Both the position numbers and the translations under genes were made by a program. A stretch of 64,000 nt of DNA from SYLG01 sp965226945. GTDB lineage: Bacteria > Planctomycetota > Planctomycetia > Gemmatales > Gemmataceae. The DNA lies in contig OZ245717.1 of the NCBI GenBank assembly GCA_965226945.1, positions 7,006,001 through 7,070,000 of the forward strand. The letters run 5' to 3'. Under the pieces are notes generated by a model. It was not told the DNA's origin. It did no database searches and was given only the letters and a program-made list of their open reading frames with translations. Shown one piece after another: positions 25,864-35,244 of this stretch (positions within the stretch are counted from its first letter, which is position 1; every line of letters starts with the position of its first letter).

Positions 25864-26472
25864 ATGCAACTGGAAGTTTCGAAGATGGGCGTGGTGGCGG
25901 CTTACCGGATGCTGACGGGCTTGATCACTCCCCGGCCGATCGCCTGGGTGACCACGATTTCCGCCACCGGAGTCGTCAATTTAGCGCCTTTCAGCTTTTT
26001 CAATCTCTTTGGCGCGAACCCGCCCATTGTGGTCTTTTCGCCGACCTTGACCCGGGCCGCAGCGAAAAAAGACACGCTCAACAATATCGAGGCCAACGGC
26101 GAATTCGTCATTCATGCCTCGACGGAATCCCATGCCGAACAGATCAACCAAAGTAGCGCATCCTTGCCCCCGGAAGAAAGCGAACTGACAGGACTCAGCC
26201 TGGCAACGGTGCCCTCCGTGCTCATCAGGCCGCCGCGGCTACGCGATGTCCCCTTTGCCCTGGAATGCAAGCTGCACCAAGTGATTCCGATTGGCCAGGG
26301 AGCGATCGGGACAAATCTGATCATCGGCGAGGTATTGATGATTCATGTGGACGAGGCCGTGCTCGACGCCGAAGGCCAGCCCGACCCCAGAAAAATTCGT
26401 TCGATTGCTAGGCTGGGCGGCGAGTACTGGTGCAAGACGCAGGATTTGTTCACGATGGTTCGACCGGGTTGA
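25864..26472 (+). CDS. Flavin reductase-like domain protein
   Basis: A 202-residue FMN-binding split-barrel protein of the flavin reductase-like family. Typical segments are LITPRPIAWVTTIS, NLAPFSFFNLFGANPPIVVFSP, KDTLNNIEANGEFVIH and, near the end, ARLGGEYWCKTQDLF. ATG 25864 lies 2 bases after the hmgA stop, so it is the last gene of the aromatic cluster. It may supply reduced flavin or act on a pathway intermediate; the family is broad, so the substrate is unknown. Confidence 0.88.
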   Translation: MQLEVSKMGVVAAYRMLTGLITPRPIAWVTTISATGVVNLAPFSFFNLFGANPPIVVFSPTLTRAAAKKDTLNNIEANGEFVIHASTESHAEQINQSSASLPPEESELTGLSLATVPSVLIRPPRLRDVPFALECKLHQVIPIGQGAIGTNLIIGEVLMIHVDEAVLDAEGQPDPRKIRSIARLGGEYWCKTQDLFTMVRPG

Positions 26473-26514
26473 TCGAAGGCTTTTTCATCTGAAAGGAACC
26501 AAGCAAAAACTCTT

Positions 26515-26777
26515 CTCACGCGGAGCCGCGGAGAGCACGGAGAAGAAGTCAAAAAAACCAAACCACGGGAGGGTCGCTGCAAAGAGTGAATTTCCTTCGC
26601 GTCTTTGCGGACTTTGCGCCTTTGCGTTGAATGGATTCGCTGGCCCCCTGGGCAGAGCGCGCGGAGAAAATACCAAGCAGGCCAAAACATGGCATAACAG
26701 AGCCAAAACTTATGTGTTAGGCTACTTCGCGTCTTTGCGGGCTTTGCGCCTTTGCGTTCCATGGATTCGCTTGACCC
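26515..26777. repeat. Interspersed direct repeat, copy A
   Basis: About 263 bases that recur almost base for base at 30468-30729. It begins CGCGGAGCCGCGGAGAGCAC and contains two internal copies of a unit with CTTCGCGTCTTTGCGG and CTTTGCGCCTTTGCGTT followed by ATGGATTCGCT. The first part and the complement of the last part share the same purine rhythm (CGCRRAG blocks), so the ends form an imperfect inverted repeat. No protein is encoded. The family looks like a non-coding interspersed element. Confidence 0.85.
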
Positions 26778-26808
26778 TCTGGCTGGGTCACCCCAGAGCT
26801 GCCTTTCT

Positions 26809-29800
26809 CTATTTGCCATTGTTCTGTTTCGTTTTGAGGAGCTTTGCCACCTCTTCCTGCAGAAATCCATCGGGCAGGTCTTTGAAACAAATGACCCCCT
26901 TCTCATCGAGCACGAAAACGGTTGGCCAGCGACTGATATTCCAAGCCCGGCCGATCGGACCGGTGAGGTCTTCGTCCCACCAGCAAGGCCAGTCGTTACC
27001 TTCGGTTTTACGGCGTTCCTTGACGGGGGCCGGATCGGTGTCGTTATTCACTTCGAGAATCACGAACGGCTTTCGCTCGTGGGACTTGGCCATTTGTCGA
27101 AGGTGCGGCTTCATCGCTTTACACGGTCCACACCAGTCGCCGCAGAACACAAGTACGACGACTTTGCCGCGATATTCGCTGAGTTTGAGGGGGTTGCCAT
27201 CCAGATCCTTGCCTTGGATTTCCGGTGCCGTCTTTCCCACGGCGAGATTTTCCAGCGAATACAGGGCACGCTCTGCGGCTGATCCAATTGTCTCCGGATC
27301 TTGAGCTTGTCCTTCAGATTGCATCCCCACGTCGGCGTATTCTTTTTTCAATGTTGAGTACAGCGCTTTTGCCCTGGCCTCCACGGCGTCCGCCTCGACA
27401 GTGCGCAACCTCGCGAGTCGTGGTTCCTGACCCATGAACGCCTTCGCCAGCCCTGGCGTTTGGCTAAGCAGCCGGGCTCCCTCCGCCTGCTCGACTAAGG
27501 ATCGGGCTAAGGTGAACCCTGCCCGGGCCCGGATCGAGCGATCCGGGTTTTTTTCCCAGGTCATACGCAACAAGTCGGATGCGTCGTCGCAAAATTGTGG
27601 CCGGAGGTAGGGCAGGAGTCGGTCCAATTCTTTACTCATCAAAAAATGCGTCTTTACGAAGGCGGTGGCCGTTCGGCCCAGATCTCCAAATTTCCCATCA
27701 CCACCACTTGAGTTGTGTAGCGCGAATACGAGCGCGTCGACGGTCTCGGGCTCTTTCGGGTATCGCTTGGCCAAATCCACGGCTCTCGCAGTCAATGCAT
27801 GGATGTCATCCGATCGCTTCACGTCAGCCAGTTGCCGTTCCTCGGCAGTTTTGGCTTTTTCGTAGTCTTTGGCGAATTTCTCGTTCAAAACCTGATATTC
27901 GGAGGCAATTCGGTGCCATTCTTGCTTGGCCGGCGTTCCGGTGATAAGAGGAGCGGAAGGCGCCGAGACTGGCAAATTCTCCCCCACTTCCACGGTTTTG
28001 ATCGCTTGATCGCTCAGTCGCACCACGCGAATCTCGGCCGGCTGCGGAATCTCGGCCGGCTGAGTAAACAACGCGATCGTCTGGTCCATCGGAGAGAACA
28101 AGGGCCACACCCGGTCCGTCTCAAACAATTGTTTACCCGATGGTGATGGCAATTCTTTGCCGGTAGCCACGTCCCACACAAATAGGGTTGACTGGTGCGC
28201 AGTCTGTGCCTTACGCACCAACCCAAGCAGCATCGAGCCCGTCGGTGAAAGGTTCAAGCTAACAACCTCGCCAGCAGGTTGCAAAACTAGGCGTTCCTTC
28301 TTCTGTGCGACATCCCAGAAGACAATCTCCATGTTGCTCTTCCAGGCCGCGATGCGTTCATAAATTACTGTCTTCCCGTCTGGAGTCAGGATGCCATCGC
28401 CCCGAGTCATCGCGGCCATCGTTTTCCCAGGCAAGCGGACAAGTTCCTGACCCGTCGCAGCATCCCACAATCGCATCTCGAGTGGTGTTTTTTTTCGCAA
28501 TGCCGCTGGGGCCGTATTGTCCCAAATCAGTTTGCCATCGGGCTGGAGTGCGTAGCGCACGCCCTGGGTGAGAAGTAGTTTTGCGTCGGAGGAAAACTGC
28601 GCGATGACTCCCGACGTCGTGATGCCTGTCAATTTCGCCCGCTCATTGCCCGTGCCGGCATCCCATAGCTTCACTACGGCACCTGGCAACTGGGTCGCGA
28701 TCGATCCTCCATCCTTGGAGAAGACTGGCCAGAATCCTTCCAACGTTGCGCGTTGTTTGCCCGTGGCAACCTCCCACAGCGTTGCGCGCCCGTTTGCCGA
28801 GGCGGCAAAGAGCAAAGACCCGTCTGGCGAAAACATCAAGAGATCAAGATTGTTCGTGTTTGGCCGTGGACCGGCGTTGAGGCTTCGGACTTCCTGGAGG
28901 GTATTCAGATCGACCAAGATAACGCTCTCCCCCCGGCGCACGGCAAGCAAGTTATCTTTAGGACTGAACATGCTTTCCCGGCCGGGGATGCGCGCCCGCT
29001 CTCTACCGGTTATGGCTTCGACCAGCGTGATTTCCGGGGTTCTTGGTTTGTCGGGGACGGTGGTTACGCCTCCGAACAGGGAGACCCATTTGCCGTCCGC
29101 GGAAAAGCTAGCACTTTTCACATAGTGTTCGCCATAACGCGCCTTGACGTTGTAGCGAGCCTGTTCCTTCCAGGTTTCCGTGTTCCAGAATTGGAGTAAG
29201 TGCGCAGAGTTGACCGTCGCAAACAGCTTTCCGTTTGGGGAATAGGAACCGTTCGCTTCGCCGTCGAAGCCCCGGATCCGGGCGGATTCTTGCCAGGTGG
29301 CTTGTCCAGACGCGTTGTCCGACGGACCGGCGAAACGCTGGAGGGCCGCCAATCCGCTCGCGGCGGCGGCGACAAACACCGTGATCCAGATCAAGCCAAC
29401 GATGAGTCTTTTGATTTCCATTGTCTGTACCACCTCCTGAGCTAAGAAACTGGCTCCGGTGGATGGCGGTGACCCGTGCGGAATGTTCATCGAGGCTTCT
29501 ACCGTAGCGGCTTTCAACATCGCCGGCACTGCCGGCAATGAGACCAGGGCCGGCCACACGGTCGCGAGCCCACGGCGCTTCAAGCGTTCCTGCAACATCG
29601 TGCGAGCCCGGGCTAACCGGCCGGACACCGTCCCTTCCGGCCATCCCAGGTTTCGCGCCGCCTCGGGTTTCGTGAGCCCCTCCAAACCGCAAAGAATGAG
29701 CGGAATTCGGAAACGTTCCGGTAATCGGCCCACCTCTTCGAGAATCGTGTCGCAGGCCTCTTTTGAGTTCACCAGTTGAGCCGGATCAGGAACGGTCCGG

Positions 29801-30171
29801 TCGGCCTGGCGAGGGTCACGCGTGCGGACGATTTCCCTGCGGCGAGCTGCCCGCGCGGTGCGGTCCGCCACGCCATAAAGCCAATTGGCCAGGGATTTTT
29901 TTTGACATTCGTTTTGACATCGAATCGATGCGGCCTTTTGCACCATGACAATGAATGTCGCCTGGAAAGCATCCTCGGCACTTTGTTCGTTGCGAAGAAG
30001 GCGCAGGCAAACGGCCCAGACAAGCTGGCCATACCGATGAAGAATCGTGGTCAACGCGATCTGGTCCCGAGAGACGGCGATCGCCCGAAGCAGTTCGGCA
30101 TCGCTTCGTTCTGAACTGCCGCTTTCCGCATCCAGTTGACGCAGAAGATAGCCGAGCATTGTCGTCGTCAT
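26809..30171 (-). CDS. ECF sigma factor - transmembrane - WD40 - thioredoxin fusion protein
   Basis: One 1120-residue chain with four parts. Residues 20-200 are an ECF sigma factor: region 2 (LRNEQSAEDAFQATFIVM) and region 4 (LPERFRIPLILCGLEGLT, PEGTVSGRLARARTMLQERL). Residues about 255-276 (LIVGLIWITVFVAAAASGL) form a single membrane span. Residues about 290-730 are WD40-type propeller repeats, e.g. LWEVATGKQRATL, LWDAGTGNERAKL, LWDAATGQELVRL, FVWDVATGKELP. A helical linker leads to a TlpA-like thioredoxin domain (about 975-1115) with WCGPC (Cys1014, Cys1017) and RWPTVFVLDEKG. The layout predicts a cytoplasmic sigma factor tethered to the membrane with an outer sensor and redox domain. ATG 30171 or 30159 may be the start. 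ECF-WD40 fusions are known in planctomycetes; the redox end is unusual. Confidence 0.9.
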   Translation of the reverse strand: MTTTMLGYLLRQLDAESGSSERSDAELLRAIAVSRDQIALTTILHRYGQLVWAVCLRLLRNEQSAEDAFQATFIVMVQKAASIRCQNECQKKSLANWLYGVADRTARAARRREIVRTRDPRQADRTVPDPAQLVNSKEACDTILEEVGRLPERFRIPLILCGLEGLTKPEAARNLGWPEGTVSGRLARARTMLQERLKRRGLATVWPALVSLPAVPAMLKAATVEASMNIPHGSPPSTGASFLAQEVVQTMEIKRLIVGLIWITVFVAAAASGLAALQRFAGPSDNASGQATWQESARIRGFDGEANGSYSPNGKLFATVNSAHLLQFWNTETWKEQARYNVKARYGEHYVKSASFSADGKWVSLFGGVTTVPDKPRTPEITLVEAITGRERARIPGRESMFSPKDNLLAVRRGESVILVDLNTLQEVRSLNAGPRPNTNNLDLLMFSPDGSLLFAASANGRATLWEVATGKQRATLEGFWPVFSKDGGSIATQLPGAVVKLWDAGTGNERAKLTGITTSGVIAQFSSDAKLLLTQGVRYALQPDGKLIWDNTAPAALRKKTPLEMRLWDAATGQELVRLPGKTMAAMTRGDGILTPDGKTVIYERIAAWKSNMEIVFWDVAQKKERLVLQPAGEVVSLNLSPTGSMLLGLVRKAQTAHQSTLFVWDVATGKELPSPSGKQLFETDRVWPLFSPMDQTIALFTQPAEIPQPAEIRVVRLSDQAIKTVEVGENLPVSAPSAPLITGTPAKQEWHRIASEYQVLNEKFAKDYEKAKTAEERQLADVKRSDDIHALTARAVDLAKRYPKEPETVDALVFALHNSSGGDGKFGDLGRTATAFVKTHFLMSKELDRLLPYLRPQFCDDASDLLRMTWEKNPDRSIRARAGFTLARSLVEQAEGARLLSQTPGLAKAFMGQEPRLARLRTVEADAVEARAKALYSTLKKEYADVGMQSEGQAQDPETIGSAAERALYSLENLAVGKTAPEIQGKDLDGNPLKLSEYRGKVVVLVFCGDWCGPCKAMKPHLRQMAKSHERKPFVILEVNNDTDPAPVKERRKTEGNDWPCWWDEDLTGPIGRAWNISRWPTVFVLDEKGVICFKDLPDGFLQEEVAKLLKTKQNNGK

Positions 30172-30245
30172 GATTCTTGCCTCGAGCCCACCCTTATTAA
30201 TGTCTTAAGGCCAGCGGATCGGTACGTGTTTTCCCAAAACAATTT

Positions 30246-30295
30246 TCACGCGGAGCCGCGGAGAGCACGGAGGGGAACACAAAAAACGATTCAAG
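30246..30295. repeat. Partial copy of the interspersed repeat, copy C
   Basis: Begins with the same TCACGCGGAGCCGCGGAGAG as copies A and B, then diverges after the first 30 or so bases. The following segment to 30430 has further degenerate CGCGGAG-type blocks. It lies just upstream of the sigma-fusion gene's start and 220 bases from the complete copy B. Confidence 0.7.
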
Positions 30296-30467
30296 AAGTT
30301 CCCATCGAATTTTCGGTGCTCTTTCCCGTTAAAAGAGCACCGAGCAAAGATCATCTAAACGCGGAGACACGATGCGGGCGGATGGGATGGCAAAAAACGA
30401 TTTCACGAGGGTTTGGCCGGTTTGACGGAAAATGTTCTTGCTGCAAGAAGCCGTGCAACAAGCATTT

Positions 30468-30729
30468 TCACGCGGAGCCGCGGAGAGCACGGAGAAGAAG
30501 GCAAAAAACCAAACCACGGGAGGGGAGCCTGCAAATAGAGAACCGACTTCGCGTCTTTGCGGCCTTTGCGCCTTTGCGTTGATTGGATTCGCTGGCCCCC
30601 TGGGCAGAGCGCGCGGAGAAAATACCAAGCAGACCAAAAAACGGCATAACCGAGCCAGAACTTACGTGTTAGGCTCCTTCGCGTCTTTGCGGCCTCTGCG
30701 CCTTTGCGTTAAATGGATTCGCTTGACCC
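30468..30729. repeat. Interspersed direct repeat, copy B
   Basis: About 262 bases, the same order and spacing of blocks as copy A at 26515-26777, differing at scattered positions. Same orientation as copy A, so the two copies bracket the sigma-fusion gene as a 3.7 kb direct-repeat cassette. The short open frames inside it are products of the repeat and not genes. Confidence 0.85.
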
Positions 30730-30732
30730 CAG

Positions 30733-32217
30733 TCAATTCCCCGTCTGACGCTGAATGCAATAGAGCGCCCGATTGGAACGCAGGAACAGGCGGTCGCCCG
30801 AAATGGCGGGGCTGGAGTTGAAGTCGGAGTCGTCGAGGTCGATTTTGTTGATTCCCACCAAAGAGAACTGAGGCGACGCCTTGAAGATCACCGTGCCGCT
30901 CTGGCGGGTCACGCCCACGATATTGTCGCCAGCGAGGATGACGCTGGCGTAGACCGGTCGCGAAGCGCCGTCGCCACCGCCGATGGGAAGTCTTTGTTGA
31001 TAGACGATGTTGCCGGTTTCGATTTCGGCGCAGCAGGCCTGGCCGCGGTCGTTCAACCAGTAAAGGTGCTTGTCCTTAACCACGGGGGAGGGGACATAAG
31101 ACGACTTGCTCCCTTTCCAGAGCACGTGGGTTTGCGTGACGTCGCCCCTTCCCCCCGCTTTCAGCGCGAACGAACCGGTGTTGGGATAGCCACCGAAGGC
31201 AATGACAGTGTCGTTGGCCACAGCAACCGAGGGAGAGATATTGCCCGTTAGGGGAGAATGAGCAAACCAGAGGAGCTTGCCGGTGTCGGGGTTGATCCCC
31301 CAGACTTCACCCGGAAGCGCGAGGACCAGTTCCGTTTTCGTGGTTGCGGCATCGGATCTTGCGGCAACCGGTTCCATAAGGACGGGGGTGCCATAACAAA
31401 GTTCGAGCGATGCCCCTTTCGCTTCCCAGACGATGCTGCCGGTTTTCTTGTCGAGCGCCTTGAGCGATCGGCTTTCTTCCGAGGCGTTGACAATGACCAA
31501 CCCCTTGTAGAGGACCAAGCTCGCGGCCGATCCCCAGCGCCGATTGGAAGAACTCGTTCCCACCGAAGTTTGCCACAGTTGACTTCCCGCGAAATCGAAG
31601 GCGACGACGCCCGATTTTCCGAAGAACGCGAAGACGGTTTGCCCGTCGGTGACGGGTGTCTGGCTGGCATAACCATGCTCGGTGAGATATCCACGGTAGG
31701 CATCCTCCGGTGCGGCGGAAGGAACGGTTTTGGTCCAGACGATTTTGCCCGTGCTTTTGTCGACACGCACCAGATGCCGCACAAGATCGTTCGGCCTGCC
31801 GCTCGAACCCTCGCCATAGCCGGAATAGCAGGTGACAAAAACACTGTCTCCCCAGACGATCGGAGACGAAGACCCCGGCCCGGGAAGATCGGTCTTCCAG
31901 GCCAGGTTGGAGGAAGAAGACCACTTTTCGGGAAATTGAGCCGTGGCCGCGACCCCGGTCCCAAGCGGGCCGCGGAAGCCGGGCCATTGATCGGGGCCGG
32001 GGCGCATGTCCTTCTCGGCGGCCACGGTTGCAGCCTGGGCCGCAATGTGTTGAGTGGGGGGATTTTGCGCCGGACCGCTTGAGTCTTCCGCGGCAAAGTC
32101 TTCGATCTTGGGTCTGGGATCACCGCGAAACCAGGCTCGCTGAAGGAAGAAACCACCGGCCGCCAGAGCGGAAATGGCTGCCAGAGAGATCGCGGCAAAA
32201 ACGATGCGTTTCAGCAT
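30733..32217 (-). CDS. PQQ-like beta-propeller repeat protein
   Basis: About 494 residues from ATG 32217, the first methionine before a clear membrane/signal segment (IVFAAISLAAISALAAGGFF). The extension to 32274 uses TTG and is not needed. A Pro/Ala linker is followed by outer-membrane-assembly-type/PQQ-like blades: DQWPGFRGPLGTGV, VRVDKSTGKIVWTKTVP, ALDKKTGSIVWEAKG, WGINPDTGKLLWFAHS and SGDRLFLRSNRALYCI at the end. This extracytoplasmic propeller class is expanded in planctomycetes and mostly has no cofactor or known reaction. No quinoprotein catalytic motif was recognised. Confidence 0.88.
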   Translation of the reverse strand: MLKRIVFAAISLAAISALAAGGFFLQRAWFRGDPRPKIEDFAAEDSSGPAQNPPTQHIAAQAATVAAEKDMRPGPDQWPGFRGPLGTGVAATAQFPEKWSSSSNLAWKTDLPGPGSSSPIVWGDSVFVTCYSGYGEGSSGRPNDLVRHLVRVDKSTGKIVWTKTVPSAAPEDAYRGYLTEHGYASQTPVTDGQTVFAFFGKSGVVAFDFAGSQLWQTSVGTSSSNRRWGSAASLVLYKGLVIVNASEESRSLKALDKKTGSIVWEAKGASLELCYGTPVLMEPVAARSDAATTKTELVLALPGEVWGINPDTGKLLWFAHSPLTGNISPSVAVANDTVIAFGGYPNTGSFALKAGGRGDVTQTHVLWKGSKSSYVPSPVVKDKHLYWLNDRGQACCAEIETGNIVYQQRLPIGGGDGASRPVYASVILAGDNIVGVTRQSGTVIFKASPQFSLVGINKIDLDDSDFNSSPAISGDRLFLRSNRALYCIQRQTGN

Positions 32218-32475
32218 GAGGGACAACCAGCGGGGATCGACGAGGGTTCGAATTCTGGGCCAGAAAGCAGCCAATCATCGATGGTTGGTATCGATGATCG
32301 GCGCCAGGCTCCATTGCGATGATAGCCGGTCCACCTGAACGCCGGATGAAGTTGCATGGCACTTAGCGAATGGCTGGGCCAGGGGGGACGGGGCAACACG
32401 CTCAAAGATTGATCGAGTTCGCGAAAGTGCAGGAATCGCAAAACAAAGCCCGCCGTGAGCTTGCGCAATGGCTGC

Positions 32476-33756
32476 TTAACGGCCGGCGAGTTTGGCCAGG
32501 GTCTTTTTCATCAACGCTTCGCTCGGTGCCGCGAGCGCGACGGTTGGCTCGTAGCCGCCTTGAGCAAACGCCGAATCGATCGGGATGTAACCGGGGCCGT
32601 CGTCGCCGTAGCCGCTGACGATGGTGAAGCGGTCTCCGGCGAGTTCCTGGGCGAAAAGCTGATATTCGATGAACGGTTCGCCAGGAAGCGAGATCCAGAG
32701 CACCTTACCGAAATCGAGCGCGGCGGTGTGAACCGGCCTGCTGACCCGATCGAGCCAGGCCAGTTGATAGGCGGCGTTCCCCCGGGCCGAAGGCGCAGCC
32801 TTTTTGTTTTCCAGGACTTTCCAACTCTGCTCCGTGCTGAACTCGGGTTCCCGCCGCGCGGCGAAGGGAATGGGGCAATGCCGGAAAATCGGCATTTCCA
32901 GCGGGATCTCGGTGCGTTTCTCCCAGGACTCGTCCATCGCCTTTTCCAGTTGACTGGCCAGGCGGATTTTCGACTCCGGCGTCCCGTCGTTGTACTTTCC
33001 CGCGGTGATGTTGCCGGCACAGCCGGTGGCGTAGATGACAAACCCGCCCTGTTTTTGCTCCCAATTTCTCCTTGCCAGGGCGGTAAAGTCGGCGGACACT
33101 TTCCCCTCGCCATAGCGGCTCATCGGGTGAGTGGCGTAGGTGTGTACCGTGACAATGGGCTGATTTCCTTGCAGGAACGAGAGCATCCGCAGGTAGGGGT
33201 CGATCAAGCCCTCGGGGGCCTCGCGAGCGGCAGCATCCTTGGTGAAACTGGTGCGGGTAAATTTGACCAGGCCATTGGATCCCAGGACCCGTCTGGCAGA
33301 AGCGACCGCTTCGACCTTGGCCTTACCGTAGGCCATGCGATCGACTTCCCGCCCCTTGGTGAGCGCTTTTTTCACCGTCTCGCTTAGACGAGAAACGACA
33401 AGATCGAAAAAGCCTAAGTCCATGCTTGCAGGACCATGCACCGAGTCGAGATAGCCCTGCGCTCCCACATCGGTGAACGGGGCATCGTGCGGGTGAACAC
33501 AGTGAATCCAGACCCGCTCCGGCGTGGTGCGGGCTGCCTCGGCCAGAGCGGTTTGCAAAGCGAGATGAGCTCGATTGCGAATGCCCACCCAGTCGAATTC
33601 GCAAAAAACCCAGGGGGCTTCGTTACCGGCAAAGACAAACCCGCGCGCCTCGAGCGGATCAAGAACACTCCGCGCCGGCGTGATCCAACCGCCGCAGAGC
33701 GGGTGCCCCTTGGGAGGGGTGACATCGACCGAGAATGGGAAGATAAGCGCTTTCAA
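32476..33756 (-). CDS. Neutral/alkaline ceramidase-like protein
   Basis: About 426 residues resembling the N-terminal catalytic domain of neutral/alkaline non-lysosomal ceramidases, a common planctomycete annotation. Segments include FSVDVTPPKGHPLCG, HCVHPHDAP (the family's His-x-His metal region), VTVHTYATHPMSRYG and ATGCAGNITAGKYNDG, then LWISLPGEPFIEYQLFAQEL. No signal peptide is evident. There is no ATG start: the TTG at 33756 has GGAGG 5 bases upstream, while the TTG at 33768 has its GGAG directly abutting. The true substrate is unknown; ceramide is not assumed. Confidence 0.75.
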   Translation of the reverse strand: MKALIFPFSVDVTPPKGHPLCGGWITPARSVLDPLEARGFVFAGNEAPWVFCEFDWVGIRNRAHLALQTALAEAARTTPERVWIHCVHPHDAPFTDVGAQGYLDSVHGPASMDLGFFDLVVSRLSETVKKALTKGREVDRMAYGKAKVEAVASARRVLGSNGLVKFTRTSFTKDAAAREAPEGLIDPYLRMLSFLQGNQPIVTVHTYATHPMSRYGEGKVSADFTALARRNWEQKQGGFVIYATGCAGNITAGKYNDGTPESKIRLASQLEKAMDESWEKRTEIPLEMPIFRHCPIPFAARREPEFSTEQSWKVLENKKAAPSARGNAAYQLAWLDRVSRPVHTAALDFGKVLWISLPGEPFIEYQLFAQELAGDRFTIVSGYGDDGPGYIPIDSAFAQGGYEPTVALAAPSEALMKKTLAKLAGR

Positions 33757-34284
33757 GATCGCCTCCAACTCCTTCTCACCGCCGGATGTAGATCAGTTGA
33801 GAAAGAAGAATAGACAAAAAGAGCGAGAGTTCGCGGGGCGTCCGGGTGGGTATGCGGCAGACCTGATGGCTGGGGGCCATCTGCCAAGACGCGTCCTGGA
33901 ATCTTATACCGCGTGGGATCAAATGGGGGATCAACTCAGGGCGCTGGCGCGGTTTTTGTAATCGTTCATAATCCGTGGCGCGGCTTCCACTTCCAGCCAA
34001 TGCACCGGCTTGGGAGCAGACGAGGCGGCAGATTCGGGCAAACCCAATCGACCGCTACGCCGTATTTGAGGCAAGGCTAGAGGTGAAACCAGGCTGCTTG
34101 CCTTGCCGAATGGCTGCCGATTTCCGTGGGAAGAACAAGGAATCGATTCGTACTTGCGCCGGAAAACTGTGGTTGGCGGCACTCCCAAGGCGCGGGCGAA
34201 GGCCGAATTCCCTCGTGTCCTGCCTTGCTCTGGATAAAATTCCCGTATTCCTCCCCATCTCGCTCGATCAGGAGACCTACCTAT
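33757..34284. other. Divergent intergenic region
   Basis: About 530 bases between the ceramidase-like gene and the NTF2-like gene. Open frames on both strands here are unsupported. It should contain both promoters; I identified none with confidence. Confidence 0.4.
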
Positions 34285-35244
34285 ATGAAACCATTCTTTC
34301 AGAATCCCAAGCATCTCGGTGCGTTTGCCATCATGGCAAGCCTGATGTGCGGCTTTTCGGCGATCGCCTACCAGGATTCCGCGGGCCGTGCGAAGAAAGT
34401 AAACCCCGCGCAAAAAGAAAACCCAGCGGAAAAAGCGCCAGTTTCGGCCAATGAAAAAGAACTGCGCGACGCGGGTCAGGCGTTCGCCGAAGCGTTCAAT
34501 CGCGGCGATGCCAAGGCGCTGGCCGAGCAGTGGACTGAGGCCGGGGAATACAGCAACGAAAACGGGGTCTTTCTCAAGGGCCGTCCGGCCATTCAAAAGG
34601 CTTATGAGTCGTGGCTGGCCACCCATACCAAGCCGACGATCAACGTCAAAATCGACAAGGTTCGAGTACTTTCCAAGGATGCGGTTTGGGTGGAAGGGGC
34701 TCTTGAGTTTCAGGGACATCCCGACGGTCCGCCCGAGCATTCGCGTTTCAAAACCTTGCGCGTGCGCGAGGATGGCAAGTGGCTCATCGCCGAGTCGCTC
34801 GAAATCGGCGCTTCGGAATCGTCCTTGGGAGAGCTTGCCTGGCTGCTTGGGGAGTGGAAGGCGTCTACCGCGGATGTCGATGTTACCCTGGTGGTAACCC
34901 CCTGGCTGGGGAAGGGTTTCTTCAAGGCCGATTTCAAAATCCGCCGCAAGGGGGAGCCTGAGATGGAAGGGTTCCAGGTGATCGGCAAGGATCCCCGCAC
35001 CGGCGGCTTGCGTTCCTGGATCTTCGAAACCCAGGGCGGTTCCGGTGATGGGAAATGGGTTTACGACGGTCACAAATGGGACCTGGAAATCCAGGGCTAC
35101 TTGGCCAGCGGCGTTCCTTATAGCTCGGTGCAAATATTCAGCCCGCTGGGTAAAGATGCATTTTTGTGGCAATCGATTGAACGGTTTGCGGGCGGCTACA
35201 ACATGCCCGACACCCACCCCTTGAAGCTGCAGCGAACCAAGTAG
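34285..35244 (+). CDS. Secreted NTF2/SnoaL-like protein with C-terminal lipocalin-like domain
   Basis: A 319-residue exported protein; ATG 34285 has AGGAG upstream and is followed by a signal peptide (LGAFAIMASLMCGFSAIAYQ). A charged Lys/Ala linker leads to an NTF2-like domain (about residues 50-175: AFAEAFNRGDAKALAEQWTE, VWVEGALEFQGH, REDGKWLIAES), as in the SgcJ/EcaC family, followed by a second domain beginning LAWLLGEWKAS that resembles DUF1579-type proteins. Catalysis is unproven; the NTF2 fold is often only a binding cup. It stands alone before the Gly-rich gene. Confidence 0.8.
   Translation: MKPFFQNPKHLGAFAIMASLMCGFSAIAYQDSAGRAKKVNPAQKENPAEKAPVSANEKELRDAGQAFAEAFNRGDAKALAEQWTEAGEYSNENGVFLKGRPAIQKAYESWLATHTKPTINVKIDKVRVLSKDAVWVEGALEFQGHPDGPPEHSRFKTLRVREDGKWLIAESLEIGASESSLGELAWLLGEWKASTADVDVTLVVTPWLGKGFFKADFKIRRKGEPEMEGFQVIGKDPRTGGLRSWIFETQGGSGDGKWVYDGHKWDLEIQGYLASGVPYSSVQIFSPLGKDAFLWQSIERFAGGYNMPDTHPLKLQRTK

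Noticed and set aside
26345..27304. 319-codon plus frame across the repeat and the sigma-fusion gene's end
   Set aside because: It runs through the interspersed repeat and antisense to the thioredoxin domain; composition is not protein-like.
30136..30821. Plus frames with HAEPRRARR-type sequence
   Set aside because: Typical spurious products of the CGCGGAGCCGCGGAGAG repeat.
33931..35217. 428-codon minus-strand frame
   Set aside because: Antisense to the NTF2-like gene, which has a ribosome site, a signal peptide and family motifs.
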